From IMG/VR virus record IMGVR_UViG_3300020472_000011, positions 1-64,000 of that record: a stretch of 64,000 bases of DNA; one strand, 5' to 3'. This DNA is from a virus. The number at the start of each line of letters is the position of its first letter. Position 1 is the stretch's first letter. Both the position numbers and the translations under genes were made by a program. The notes under the pieces are model-generated. The model was not told the DNA's origin. It ran no database searches and saw only the letters and a program-made list of their open reading frames with translations. Of the stretch, positions 1 to 7,511 are shown piece by piece.

Positions 1-209
1 TTGCGAATTTCAAATTCAAGTGAGGTTTTAATCTGAGATATATCAGTGTAGTGGTTTAAGTATTTATTATGGCAGAAAGGGATGTCTAATGCGACCTGTG
101 CAAGGTCAGCACTATATTGTTTGTTCTTGAACTGGAAGTCTACATGACTATCCTCTGTCCACTCTGCTCTTAGTTTGTCAAATTTATTACGAAGGGATTC
201 AAAATTCAT
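1..209 (-). CDS. uvsY: UvsY-like recombination mediator, N-terminal part (cut by window edge)
   Basis: About 69 residues are visible from the ATG at 209; the rest lies beyond the window start. In T4, UvsY (137 residues) loads the UvsX recombinase onto gp32-coated single-stranded DNA. The visible part begins MNFESLRNKFDKLRAEW and contains a charged helix-rich stretch with NKYLNHYTD, which resembles the T4 pattern SKWLNKHSS followed by a basic/acidic helix. The position also fits, because uvsY lies downstream of gp23 in marine T4-likes. The start codon overlaps the stop of the preceding tube-fold gene as ATGA, so the two are probably translationally coupled. Similarity is moderate and only half the protein is visible, so the name is a likely assignment and not certain. 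Confidence 0.6.
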   Translation of the reverse strand, partial: MNFESLRNKFDKLRAEWTEDSHVDFQFKNKQYSADLAQVALDIPFCHNKYLNHYTDISQIKTSLEFEIR

Positions 210-718
210 AAATTAGTGCCAGTTTCTGTCTGTACGTTATATCTTGTGTATTTAAAAACTGCTGTTGCAGTTACATATTCAATGTCTGAAGGGGTAGCAT
301 CAAAGTTAACACCTGTCAATGCTATTGGGAATAACTCTTCAAAGTTGACGTAGAAATTCCCATTAAAATTAGAGGTAAGAACTTGTATTTTTCCTCTTGA
401 AGTTTTATCCAACCCAGATGCATGACCTTCTGTGAGTCCGAAGTCCCTAATCCAATTTTGGATTGACATGTAGTTCTTAAGATCTTCATCGATTAAAAAT
501 TGTACGTTTAGATCACCAAACTGTACACCACCACTACCAGGTAAAGGTATGGAACGAAACTTATTAGGAATCTCAGCAACAGGCATACTAATGTCAGGGA
601 GATTTACTGACTGACAGAAAAAATCTACCCCCGAAAAGAGTTCCAGATCAAACTGAAACCCTACTGGAGATAGAAAATTTCTATTTGTAGGTTGTTCTTT
701 ATACCATTCAGCAGTCAC
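206..718 (-). CDS. Tail-tube-fold structural protein (gp19/gp54-like)
   Basis: The protein has 170 residues. The segment around residues 30-95 (CQSVNLPDISM, then IPNKFRSIPLPG, then FLIDEDLKNYMSIQNWI) matches the layout of the gp19 tube protein in this same window (CKSAALPASSL, VPFRGRSVKIAG, FINDKDMKTRGYFETWL). It therefore probably has the tail-tube beta-barrel fold. In T4 the tube fold recurs in baseplate proteins gp48 and gp54, so a tube initiator or terminator role is plausible. T4 gp3 (176 residues) occupies a similar map position, but I do not recognise a gp3 signature. The start is a GTG at 718; an ATG at 720 is out of frame and stops at once. The gene ends in an ATGA overlap with the UvsY-like gene. 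Confidence 0.65.
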   Translation of the reverse strand: MTAEWYKEQPTNRNFLSPVGFQFDLELFSGVDFFCQSVNLPDISMPVAEIPNKFRSIPLPGSGGVQFGDLNVQFLIDEDLKNYMSIQNWIRDFGLTEGHASGLDKTSRGKIQVLTSNFNGNFYVNFEELFPIALTGVNFDATPSDIEYVTATAVFKYTRYNVQTETGTNL

Positions 719-739
719 ATCAACTTCCCAAGCTACTTA

Positions 740-907
740 CTATTTATCCTTATACTGATCGGGTGCTCCATTGCCCCATTGTATTTGGTACTCTTCGTCA
801 GATATCTCAGGATTAACTTTCCGTTTTAAAGCGTTAACAATGATCACCACAGAAGCAACTGTTCCTGGTATGCCTACTCCCATCAATACTTTATAAATTG
901 GATTCAT
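740..907 (-). CDS. Small single-pass membrane protein, 55 aa
   Basis: This short reading frame runs from an ATG at 907, directly after the TAA of the preceding gene, to TAG at 740. It encodes 55 residues beginning MNPIYKVLMGVGIPGTVASV. Residues about 7-27 are hydrophobic (GIPGTVASVVIIVNAL), which suggests one membrane helix. A basic KRK and an acidic, polar tail (EISDEEYQIQWGNGAPDQYK) follow. Tight packing between same-strand genes supports that it is real. Function is unknown. Confidence 0.6.
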   Translation of the reverse strand: MNPIYKVLMGVGIPGTVASVVIIVNALKRKVNPEISDEEYQIQWGNGAPDQYKDK

Positions 908-1120
908 TTAATACCTATGTACCCAGTCCTCAGCAAAATCCTCTGCTTCATTTGTATGTATAAAATCTTTGAATGGAATTTGTCCAGCAAAGGCATTATT
1001 ATTTACAGGATCTGTAGTGTAAACCCTATATTGATAAGGTCTTTGATTAAAATCATCTATCTCAAAAATCTCTGCATGTCTCTCACCAGCATCGCCGATG
1101 TAACTACTTAAATGTCGCAT
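908..1120 (-). CDS. Small hypothetical protein, 70 aa
   Basis: The 70-residue, mostly hydrophilic protein begins MRHLSSYIGDAGERHAEIFE and ends EAEDFAEDWVHRY. It is rich in acidic and aromatic residues and has no membrane segment or metal motif. Its start overlaps the end of the upstream small gene by 17 bases, and the next gene starts immediately after its stop, so it belongs to a packed run of four small genes downstream of gp23. Small genes at this place are common in marine T4-like phages. I do not recognise the family. Confidence 0.6.
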   Translation of the reverse strand: MRHLSSYIGDAGERHAEIFEIDDFNQRPYQYRVYTTDPVNNNAFAGQIPFKDFIHTNEAEDFAEDWVHRY

Positions 1121-1358
1121 ATGCCTTTTTAATATTTGTTACTGCATTTGGATCACTTGCTATGCCGTGATCTTGAGTTAATATCCACCAGTCACAGAAC
1201 CTATAAAGGTTTGCTGCTACAGGTACTTCAACATCGACTAAGGTTGTCATGAGAAAGGTTCTCAATTCTAAGATTTCATCTGTTAGAGGAATCTTTTCTG
1301 CATCAGCAGGATTAAATCCGTTTGGATTAAAAATCAGTGGTTCAGTAGTGGTATTCAT
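1104..1358 (-). CDS. Small hypothetical protein, 84 aa
   Basis: The 84-residue protein begins MNTTTEPLIFNPNGFNPADA and has a central helical part (TDEILELRTFLMTTLVD, then VAANLYRFCDWWILTQDHG). It is soluble and slightly acidic, with a Trp-Trp pair near residue 58. It overlaps its upstream neighbour by 17 bases and its downstream neighbour by 17 bases, which supports one co-translated cluster. No function can be assigned from the sequence. Confidence 0.6.
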   Translation of the reverse strand: MNTTTEPLIFNPNGFNPADAEKIPLTDEILELRTFLMTTLVDVEVPVAANLYRFCDWWILTQDHGIASDPNAVTNIKKAYATFK

Positions 1359-1506
1359 CGAGGATGTCCAGTGCGTCGTTTAGTGCTTGTTGTGCTGCAT
1401 TCCTTTCTTTCTCATCCCAATCACGATGCCAATTTTTGTTGGCAATACCGTTTTTGATTTTCAAAAGTCTGGATGTCATATCAACTTTAGATATTCTACC
1501 ATTCAT
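1342..1506 (-). CDS. Small hypothetical protein, 54 aa
   Basis: The frame runs from ATG at 1506 to TGA at 1342. Two in-frame stops (TAA TAG) lie just upstream of the ATG, so the start is well bounded. The 54 residues begin MNGRISKVDMTSRLLKIKNG, contain NWHRDWDEKERNAAQQALND, and end DILDEYHY. This reads as a charged, largely helical small protein. The stop overlaps the next gene by 17 bases. It is the first gene after the gp23 terminator. Function is unknown. Confidence 0.55.
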   Translation of the reverse strand: MNGRISKVDMTSRLLKIKNGIANKNWHRDWDEKERNAAQQALNDALDILDEYHY

Positions 1507-1572
1507 ATTCTATTACCATCTGTCGAAGTAGGCCAGTTTATAAAGTGGCATTTCCATTATAGTATGTATCAT

Positions 1573-1600
1573 AAAAAAAGGGAACCCGAAGGTTCCCTTT
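1573..1600 (-). terminator. Rho-independent terminator after gp23
   Basis: Directly downstream of the gp23 stop, the minus strand reads a 10-bp perfect stem (AAAGGGAACC / GGTTCCCTTT) closed by TTCG and followed by a run of seven T. C(UUCG)G is an unusually stable tetraloop. This is the clearest terminator in the window and would limit the very high capsid transcription from entering the small genes and the recombination gene. Confidence 0.9.
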
Positions 1601-1622
1601 GTCATAGTTCTCAGATAGAGAT

Positions 1623-3005
1623 TTACATTAGGTTCTCAACCTGAACACGTCTGTAGTACTGGTTCCTGTTAGCAGTAAGTGTTTCTGCATCAGGTGTACC
1701 ATTAGCCTGTGTTACAAATGGGTTTGCAACCATGCCGTAACGTGTCTTAAATCCAATCTTGGGTTGGAAGGTGTCTGGACCTATGCTTCTAACCATTTGG
1801 AGAGGAACATAAGGACAGTAGAACAGACCAGCGTCATAAGGAGAAGTTCCTTTGTATCCTACAACGTAGTAATGCTTGTCAGCAATGTTTGCAGAATAAG
1901 GATCAACGTATACCTTAATACGTCCGTTCATTGTACCTACAAGTAGGTTTCCAGTGTCATCAACTTCACCGATGGAAGGACCACCAGCACCAGTAAGACC
2001 TGAAGAGTAGTCTAGAGTACCAGACATAGCAAGAGCACTAGCAACGTCAGCAGATGTGACGATGAAGTTACCCTTCCCACGACGAGTTTCCTGTGCGATT
2101 GCGTTGGCATCTCTTTCGACTTGGAACATAAGTCCTTTGAATTTCTCAACTGACCATCTTCCGTTTGAGTCTACGTCTAAGTCAAAACGACCAGCGTTTG
2201 CTACGTTATTAGCAGCACCAGGTTTTGCAATTGTGTAAACTGTACGTACAACCTCACGGTTGATTTCAGCAAGGATCTCACTAGAAAGAATGTTAGCAAG
2301 TTCTTGCTCTGCATCTAGACCGTGAATAGCTTTCAAGTCTTGGGCTAGTTCTAGAGTGTACTCTGCCTTGAGGGCTCTGGACTGTGCAGTCACAGCAGTC
2401 TTCTCAATGCTGAATGCCATCTCACGGAACTGAGTTGTTTCTCCCAATTCTTCAGCAACGTTACGAGCCATTGGCTTAACACCACGCTCATAAGTTCCAG
2501 GTGATGCGTCATTAAGTAGAGCAGGGTTCGAACCATCTGTTGCATCGTTAGCAGGGTTGTATGCACCCTTACTTGCGTCTGATCCAGCAGAGAAGTTTGA
2601 ATCTGGCTCGTTGTATAATGCTTCGGGGCCAGTACGTGTTTCGTAGTGAGCCTTCATTGCGAAGATAAGTCCAGTAGGACCACTCATTGGTTGTACACCG
2701 CAGATATCGTATGCAACTAGGTTAGGCATAGCACGACGAATCAAGCTGATTAGAACTGGGTCGAAACCAGCTAATCCACCTGTTTTAGTGTCGAGTCCAC
2801 TACCAGATAGTGCGTTACTACCGATAGCACCAGCAGCGTTCACTGCTACCTCGTTGAGCATTCCACGTTCTTCACGTATGAATTTCTCTTGGTTTTCTAA
2901 CAGTACAGCAGTAACAGCCTTTCTATAATTGTCTTTGATGGGAGTAGACCCTTCATGACTTAGAACAGGTGACCACTTTTCCGTTAGAGCTTTTGCGTTA
3001 AACAT
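1623..3005 (-). CDS. 23: Major capsid protein gp23
   Basis: The 460-residue precursor (T4: 521) forms the hexamers of the T4-type head. The segment from about residue 85 (LISLIRRAMPNLVAYDICG, then VQPMSGPTGLIFAMKAHY) is the gp23 signature and parallels T4 VRRAIPNLIAFDICGVQPM. T4 gp23 is cleaved by gp21 after Leu-X-Glu. Here LNE at residues 50-52, followed by VAVNAAG, sits at the equivalent place, so a mature protein starting near residue 53 is inferred. The N-terminal part LENQEKFIREE matches the T4 delta domain. The gene lies between scaffold gp22 and a strong terminator. The C-terminus is complete (RRVQVENLM). Confidence 0.97.
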   Translation of the reverse strand: MFNAKALTEKWSPVLSHEGSTPIKDNYRKAVTAVLLENQEKFIREERGMLNEVAVNAAGAIGSNALSGSGLDTKTGGLAGFDPVLISLIRRAMPNLVAYDICGVQPMSGPTGLIFAMKAHYETRTGPEALYNEPDSNFSAGSDASKGAYNPANDATDGSNPALLNDASPGTYERGVKPMARNVAEELGETTQFREMAFSIEKTAVTAQSRALKAEYTLELAQDLKAIHGLDAEQELANILSSEILAEINREVVRTVYTIAKPGAANNVANAGRFDLDVDSNGRWSVEKFKGLMFQVERDANAIAQETRRGKGNFIVTSADVASALAMSGTLDYSSGLTGAGGPSIGEVDDTGNLLVGTMNGRIKVYVDPYSANIADKHYYVVGYKGTSPYDAGLFYCPYVPLQMVRSIGPDTFQPKIGFKTRYGMVANPFVTQANGTPDAETLTANRNQYYRRVQVENLM

Positions 3006-3044
3006 TTGTTTAATCTCTGTTAAAAGTGTTTTATATTATTAAAA

Positions 3045-4208
3045 TCAATTCCAGCGATTTAAAGCGTCTAGATAGCTACCCATTGCTGGAGAGACATCTT
3101 CTGCTTCAACTGGAGCTTCGTCAGATACTTCGCTGACTTGAGCCTTTTCTTTAGGGAAATATGACTCTTTAATTGTGGTGAGTTTCTTGGAATACTCTTC
3201 CTCTGATTTAAACTCAACACCCTCAGCGAGAGCTGATAGTTTGTCCTTCTGAGTATCTGCTAGTCCTTCTGAAACTTGTCTCAGAATAACTTGTGCAGCA
3301 GACTCGTTAAGACGATTCTGAAGTTTCACATTAGCTTTGACCTGTTCGTCAAGGCGTTCTTCCATCTCACGAATAGAGTTAGCCATACTTTCTACCGCAT
3401 CCACTTTGTCGTCTGGGATAGAAATGTAGTGCTCTTCAAAGAGATTCTTCAGACCTGAAATAAAGTCTTCTGTAATCTCATTTCTGATTCCACGATCAAC
3501 GGCGAGTTGGTTCTCTTCCAACCATTGATTCACGGCGTAGTTTACTGTACCATTAACTTCTTCATTGAGTTCTGCCTTAGCAGCAGTGAGCTTCTCTTCA
3601 TGCTCTTTGGTAAAGTGTACTACAAGCTTGTCGTACTCTTCAGTAAGTTTTGCCTTGACAGCAGCTTCAAAGATAGTCTTTGCTTTCTCGGCAAACTCTT
3701 CAGAGAGTTCTGTTCCCTCTAGGAGGGCTTTTACGTCGTCAGATAATTCAACTTCTTCAAACGATGGTTTGATTGGGTACTGTACATCTGGACCTTTAGT
3801 AGTTCCGTGTGTAATATCACCACTGTATGCATGGTAACCTGCATCGTCGCCACCTTTACCAGATGGAGATGCTGCACTACCGTCTTGTGAGATAGGAGCA
3901 GCTGCTTTAGCACCAGGATTCTCCTCACCTTTCTCCTTCTTAGCATGAAGTGGTGGTGTAGATGATCCTCCCAAATCATTTACTGATTGACCATTAGCAA
4001 CTGATGGTGGTACTGTTGGTGAAGAACCAGATGGTTCATCTTTGCCTGTACCTTTCTGTTGGGGATCACCCGAAACCTGAGAAGGATCGCTACCTGTACC
4101 AGGTATAACAGTTGCAGTAACTGTTGGCATAGGATCTTGATACTCTTTGAGAACATCCTTTTGCTCAGATGCGAATTCCTCAAACTTTTCGTTTAACATG
4201 TCTGACAT
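3045..4208 (-). CDS. 22: Prohead core scaffold protein gp22
   Basis: The 387-residue protein (T4: 269) fills the prohead as internal scaffold and is later degraded by gp21. Residues about 30-145 are low-complexity, rich in Pro, Gly, Ser, Thr and Lys. Residues about 150-345 are acidic and helical with coiled-coil character (EEFAEKAKTIFEAAVKAKL, IREMEERLDEQVKANVKLQN). The C-terminus is MGSYLDALNRWN, typical of marine T4-like gp22. Assignment rests on composition, C-terminus and the fixed order 21-22-23. The long low-complexity N-terminal extension is absent from T4 gp22. Confidence 0.9.
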   Translation of the reverse strand: MSDMLNEKFEEFASEQKDVLKEYQDPMPTVTATVIPGTGSDPSQVSGDPQQKGTGKDEPSGSSPTVPPSVANGQSVNDLGGSSTPPLHAKKEKGEENPGAKAAAPISQDGSAASPSGKGGDDAGYHAYSGDITHGTTKGPDVQYPIKPSFEEVELSDDVKALLEGTELSEEFAEKAKTIFEAAVKAKLTEEYDKLVVHFTKEHEEKLTAAKAELNEEVNGTVNYAVNQWLEENQLAVDRGIRNEITEDFISGLKNLFEEHYISIPDDKVDAVESMANSIREMEERLDEQVKANVKLQNRLNESAAQVILRQVSEGLADTQKDKLSALAEGVEFKSEEEYSKKLTTIKESYFPKEKAQVSEVSDEAPVEAEDVSPAMGSYLDALNRWN

Positions 4209-4240
4209 TAGTCTTCCCGTAAATTTGAATTATCTATGTT

Positions 4241-4248
4241 TATTTATT
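4241..4248 (-). promoter_or_regulatory. Possible late promoter of gp22 (AATAAATA)
   Basis: The minus strand reads AATAAATA, one base from the TATAAATA form seen elsewhere in the window, 33 bases upstream of the gp22 start in a short intergenic gap. The spacing agrees with the other late-type sites. The mismatch lowers confidence. Confidence 0.45.
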
Positions 4249-4250
4249 AA

Positions 4251-4895
4251 TTATAAGCCTTGTAGGAAGTTGTTGAACACTTGAAGTGTTCTCTCCTCTA
4301 GGTTTTGACGAGTTGCATCGTCGATGTAACTCTTATATTTAGCAACCTTAGTCTCCTTAAGTATGCCGTTATCCCAAGCCCACTCTTTACCTTCCATGAT
4401 TCCATTCACGAAAGCATCGGGTGCGGAGGGATCAGCAACTATGTCTGCTGCTGTTGCTAACATGAAGTCATCACAGACGACATTAACATCTTCACGCTTG
4501 TCAATTGAACCCATACCTCTAGATGATACACCAAGTTTTACACCTTCACCTAAAAGTGATGATGCAATTTTACCCATAGGGGTGTCTAGGATTTGTGCTC
4601 TTCCGATGAAGTTAGTACCTTCAGCAGCAAGCGATGTGATTCTGTGGGAAACACGGTCAAGGTTAACAGTAGGACCATCAGGATGACCCAACTCCCCAAG
4701 AGCACGTGATGTTTTAATGTACTCCTCATTATATCTACCTACCTCTTTCTCTAGAACTGAGAATGGATACATGCGTCCATTGCGATTCTTAAGTTCAGAC
4801 TGAAGGAATACTCCCTCAATGTACAACTTCTTAGAATCACCTTTACCTTCGGTAATTACATTAACGTTTTCAATCTGTTCCGTTATCAGTTTCAT
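4251..4895 (-). CDS. 21: Prohead core protease gp21
   Basis: The 214-residue serine protease (T4: 212) cleaves capsid and core proteins after Leu/Ile-X-Glu during head maturation. It contains LYIEGVFLQSELKNRNGRMY (residues 24-43), then RALGELGHP with the likely catalytic His71, and LGVSSRGMGS with the likely nucleophile Ser124 or Ser125. These match T4 LYIEGIFLQAEVVNRNKRLY, QALGELNHP and GVSSRGLGS. SAPDAFVNG near residue 158 matches T4 SAPDAWV. The start overlaps the preceding gp67-like gene by 26 bases. It sits directly before its substrates gp22 and gp23. Confidence 0.96.
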   Translation of the reverse strand: MKLITEQIENVNVITEGKGDSKKLYIEGVFLQSELKNRNGRMYPFSVLEKEVGRYNEEYIKTSRALGELGHPDGPTVNLDRVSHRITSLAAEGTNFIGRAQILDTPMGKIASSLLGEGVKLGVSSRGMGSIDKREDVNVVCDDFMLATAADIVADPSAPDAFVNGIMEGKEWAWDNGILKETKVAKYKSYIDDATRQNLEERTLQVFNNFLQGL

Positions 4896-5097
4896 TAGGT
4901 GGTTCCTCTACTGGTTCATCGAAAAATGTTTTGGCTACAGTTTGCTTATAGTTACCCATAGCATCTGCTGCACGTGCATACAATAAATCTTGTATAGCAT
5001 CAATCGCTTCAGCCCTTTTATTATTCGCTATCAAATCAGCTGTATCAAGCACCGCTTCAGGTGGTTGCTCAACTGGATCTATCACTGGATCTGCCAT
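4870..5097 (-). CDS. 67: Prohead core protein, gp67-like
   Basis: The 75-residue protein (T4 gp67: 80) lies between portal gp20 and protease gp21, exactly where T4 has gene 67. It has a central helix (ADLIANNKRAEAIDAIQDLL, then YARAADAMGNYKQTVAK) comparable to the T4 helix ending in ARNFLIEGEE, and an acidic tail (FDEPVEEPPNETDNGTD). gp67 is a minor internal head protein that is degraded on maturation. Similarity is weak but the position, length and acidic tail agree. T4 also has gene 68 here; no second small gene is present. Confidence 0.65.
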   Translation of the reverse strand: MADPVIDPVEQPPEAVLDTADLIANNKRAEAIDAIQDLLYARAADAMGNYKQTVAKTFFDEPVEEPPNETDNGTD

Positions 5098-5118
5098 AGT
5101 ATTTACATAGTGTGTTTA

Positions 5119-6840
5119 TTATTTAGTTGTTTTCTTAGGTTTAGATGCGGAGGCAGCAACTGGTTTAGGCTGGGACTTGATTTTCTGTAACTCTTTCTTA
5201 TGGTCATCATCAGCTCTTGCCTGATCTAACACTGCTTGATTGTCCTGTGCAGCAGCATCAATCTCTGGTTGGTAAGCAACGTTTTGACGATCCATTGTAT
5301 CCAATGTTGTAACATCAATAGGATCCATAGCAAGACCAGATTCGATCTCTGCATTCATTTGCTTATCAAGTTCCTTATACTCTGTTTCATTCTGTTGTAG
5401 AATCTGTCTACGGATATGTTCAACAGAGAAATACTTACCTACAAATGGATCCATCTGTGCTACCATTGCCATTCTCTGAGTAACCATCTCAAGTTCTTTC
5501 AACTCATTGAAATGATTATCAAAGAGCCAGTCCCACTGGATATGCAATTGCATATCATCCCAGTCTTCTGGAGTGATTACTCCCTTGAGAATAAGTTGTG
5601 TCTTGAGTATATCGAGAAATAGTTCTCCAAATCTTTTACGTAAACGTCCAATGAACTTGGTGAACTTAAGTTCGTCTCTAAGGACTTCAGTGGTTTTACC
5701 CAAGTTGAATCCCTTGTTATCATCTGTGAGCCTGGAAGGAGGAAGATTGAGGCTATTATAAAGTTTCTTCCTAAAGTACTCAACATCTTTGAGTTCTCCT
5801 AGATTCTGTCCACCAGGTAAGGTGGTGATCTCAGTTCCACGACCACCCTCTCTACGAGGTAACCAAAAATCTTCTAGCATACTCATATGCTTTTTGTCAT
5901 CACGTATCTCACCAGTCTTTGCATCGTAGACTAGTTTGTTACGGTAACGTGCCATTACATCACGAAGGTATTGTTCCGCTTTTACTTTTGGAAGGTTACC
6001 TACATCGATGTAGAATATTCTACGTTCAGGAGCACGTGACAATCTATAGATTACAAGAGCATCCTCAATCATCCTTAATTGGTTTAAGGATTTGATTGCT
6101 TTGTGTAAGAAACTTAGTACAAGTCTTTTGTTTAAATCCTGTAGTCCAGAATTAACAAAAGTGATTGAGTCAACAGCAATCTTGATGCCTTGATTGTTGG
6201 ACATATCACCAACAGGACCAAGAGCACCACCTCTGAGGTATCCTCTAGGGTTATACAACCAATAGTCTACAAACTCACCCCACTCATATGCTTTAGCGGA
6301 TTGTTTCTCTTCTGGAGTTAGTGTTCTAGCGTTGCTTGATAATTTTTGTCTGACCTTCTTGATCTTAAGGGGATCAATGTATCTCAATTCTAAGATACCC
6401 TTCTTTGGAGCAGCAAGGTCTATTACTTTGTGGTAAATTAGTTTACCATCTACATACCAATTTCGAATAAGCTCATGTGCTCTCTTCTCAAAATTGAGTA
6501 GTTGTTTTATATGATCAAACTCATCACGGATCTTATTCTTGACACCCTTTCCAACTTCAAGGTTATCTAAGTTGATCTCTACACAACTATCATTTGTATC
6601 ATTGACTACAAATTCATTCACAATCTCATCAACAGCACTGTCCACCTCTGGGTGGAGAGCCATGTCTCTATAACGACGAATGAGTTCAAACTCATCTCTG
6701 GCACTGTTGTCCATATCGACATAAGTACCAAAATAACCCCCTGCAGCTACTGCAACGGGTTCGTCAGCAGAAGGAGGAACTGGAGATTGACCCTTCAGTT
6801 CCTTCTTCCTATTAATTTGAAAGCCAAATAACTGACTCAT
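5119..6840 (-). CDS. 20: Portal vertex protein gp20
   Basis: The 573-residue protein (T4: 524) forms the dodecameric portal through which DNA enters and leaves the head. It starts MSQLFGFQINRKK and contains LIRRYRDMALHPEVDSAVDE near residue 53, AVSFVNSGL-type text (DSITFVNSGLQD), and YVDPLKIKK-type text (LRYIDPLKIKKVRQ), all typical of gp20. SLNLPPSRLTDD near residue 363 is the well-known cyanophage g20 region. The C-terminal 60 residues are charged and end in KPKKTTK. A TATAAATA late promoter lies 28 bases upstream of the start. Confidence 0.97.
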   Translation of the reverse strand: MSQLFGFQINRKKELKGQSPVPPSADEPVAVAAGGYFGTYVDMDNSARDEFELIRRYRDMALHPEVDSAVDEIVNEFVVNDTNDSCVEINLDNLEVGKGVKNKIRDEFDHIKQLLNFEKRAHELIRNWYVDGKLIYHKVIDLAAPKKGILELRYIDPLKIKKVRQKLSSNARTLTPEEKQSAKAYEWGEFVDYWLYNPRGYLRGGALGPVGDMSNNQGIKIAVDSITFVNSGLQDLNKRLVLSFLHKAIKSLNQLRMIEDALVIYRLSRAPERRIFYIDVGNLPKVKAEQYLRDVMARYRNKLVYDAKTGEIRDDKKHMSMLEDFWLPRREGGRGTEITTLPGGQNLGELKDVEYFRKKLYNSLNLPPSRLTDDNKGFNLGKTTEVLRDELKFTKFIGRLRKRFGELFLDILKTQLILKGVITPEDWDDMQLHIQWDWLFDNHFNELKELEMVTQRMAMVAQMDPFVGKYFSVEHIRRQILQQNETEYKELDKQMNAEIESGLAMDPIDVTTLDTMDRQNVAYQPEIDAAAQDNQAVLDQARADDDHKKELQKIKSQPKPVAASASKPKKTTK

Positions 6841-6867
6841 AATATTAAAGTTTTTTACTACCGTAAT

Positions 6868-6875
6868 TATTTATA
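6868..6875 (-). promoter_or_regulatory. T4-type late promoter upstream of gp20 (TATAAATA)
   Basis: An exact TATAAATA on the minus strand lies in the gap between gp19 and gp20, 28 bases from the gp20 ATG. T4 late promoters are recognised by gp55 at TATAAATA with no -35 box. The site is in the correct orientation for the whole downstream head operon. Confidence 0.8.
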
Positions 6876-6889
6876 CGATAGAAAAAAGT

Positions 6890-7474
6890 CTATTTTATGA
6901 TGTCACCGTTCTTGGCATCACCTTCTTCAACTGTCCAGTATGAATATTGGAATTCAACTGTGAACTCTTCAATCTGATCATTGCTATCATAAGCAAGGTC
7001 GATCTGAGAAACACTAGCAGGAAATGCATACCATAGTTTGTACTTCCTTAAGTTTGATCCTTTATCGCTTGCGTCTTTTTCTATCTGTGTAACAAATAGA
7101 TCAGCAGTGTAGCGTTGACCTCCTTCAGCAGGGTTGAATGCCTCAGCAGTATTACCCTCATGAGAATTCATCTTGTTCAACCAAGTCTCAAAGTAACCAC
7201 GAGTCTTCATGTCCTTATCGTTGATGAAGGTTGCAGTCCAGTTGTCAAATGTGCGGTCTCCAGCAATCTTAACTGACCTACCTCTAAAAGGAACTTCAAT
7301 TGTTCCTAGACTAGATGCAGGTAGTGCTGCTGATTTACACATCATGTTAACCAGTTTGTTGTCAACTGCTAAACCTAGAGATGGAAATGCAATCTCCACC
7401 TCAAACATATTAGGTTTAACACCTTGAGCAACCTTAGCCAGGAATTCTGAGACGTTACTCGATATATTTGCCAT
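6890..7474 (-). CDS. 19: Tail tube protein gp19
   Basis: The 194-residue protein (T4: 163) polymerises into the inner tail tube. The N-terminal part (VSEFLAKVAQGVKPNMFEVE, then CKSAALPASSLGTIEVPFRG) and the central FINDKDMKTRGYFETWLNKM match gp19 of T4-like phages. KYKLWYAFPASVSQIDLAYD followed by IEEFTVEFQYSYW is the conserved C-terminal half. It lies between sheath gp18 and portal gp20, as in T4. A weaker late-type site (CTAAATATA, 7494-7502) precedes the gene. Confidence 0.96.
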   Translation of the reverse strand: MANISSNVSEFLAKVAQGVKPNMFEVEIAFPSLGLAVDNKLVNMMCKSAALPASSLGTIEVPFRGRSVKIAGDRTFDNWTATFINDKDMKTRGYFETWLNKMNSHEGNTAEAFNPAEGGQRYTADLFVTQIEKDASDKGSNLRKYKLWYAFPASVSQIDLAYDSNDQIEEFTVEFQYSYWTVEEGDAKNGDIIK

Positions 7475-7511
7475 TAGTCTTGTCCTCTGTTTTTATATTT
7501 AGTGTAACGAA

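Noticed and set aside
6876-6900. Short hairpin after gp19 as a terminator
   Set aside because: Only about five pairs with a T-rich loop; too weak to support termination.
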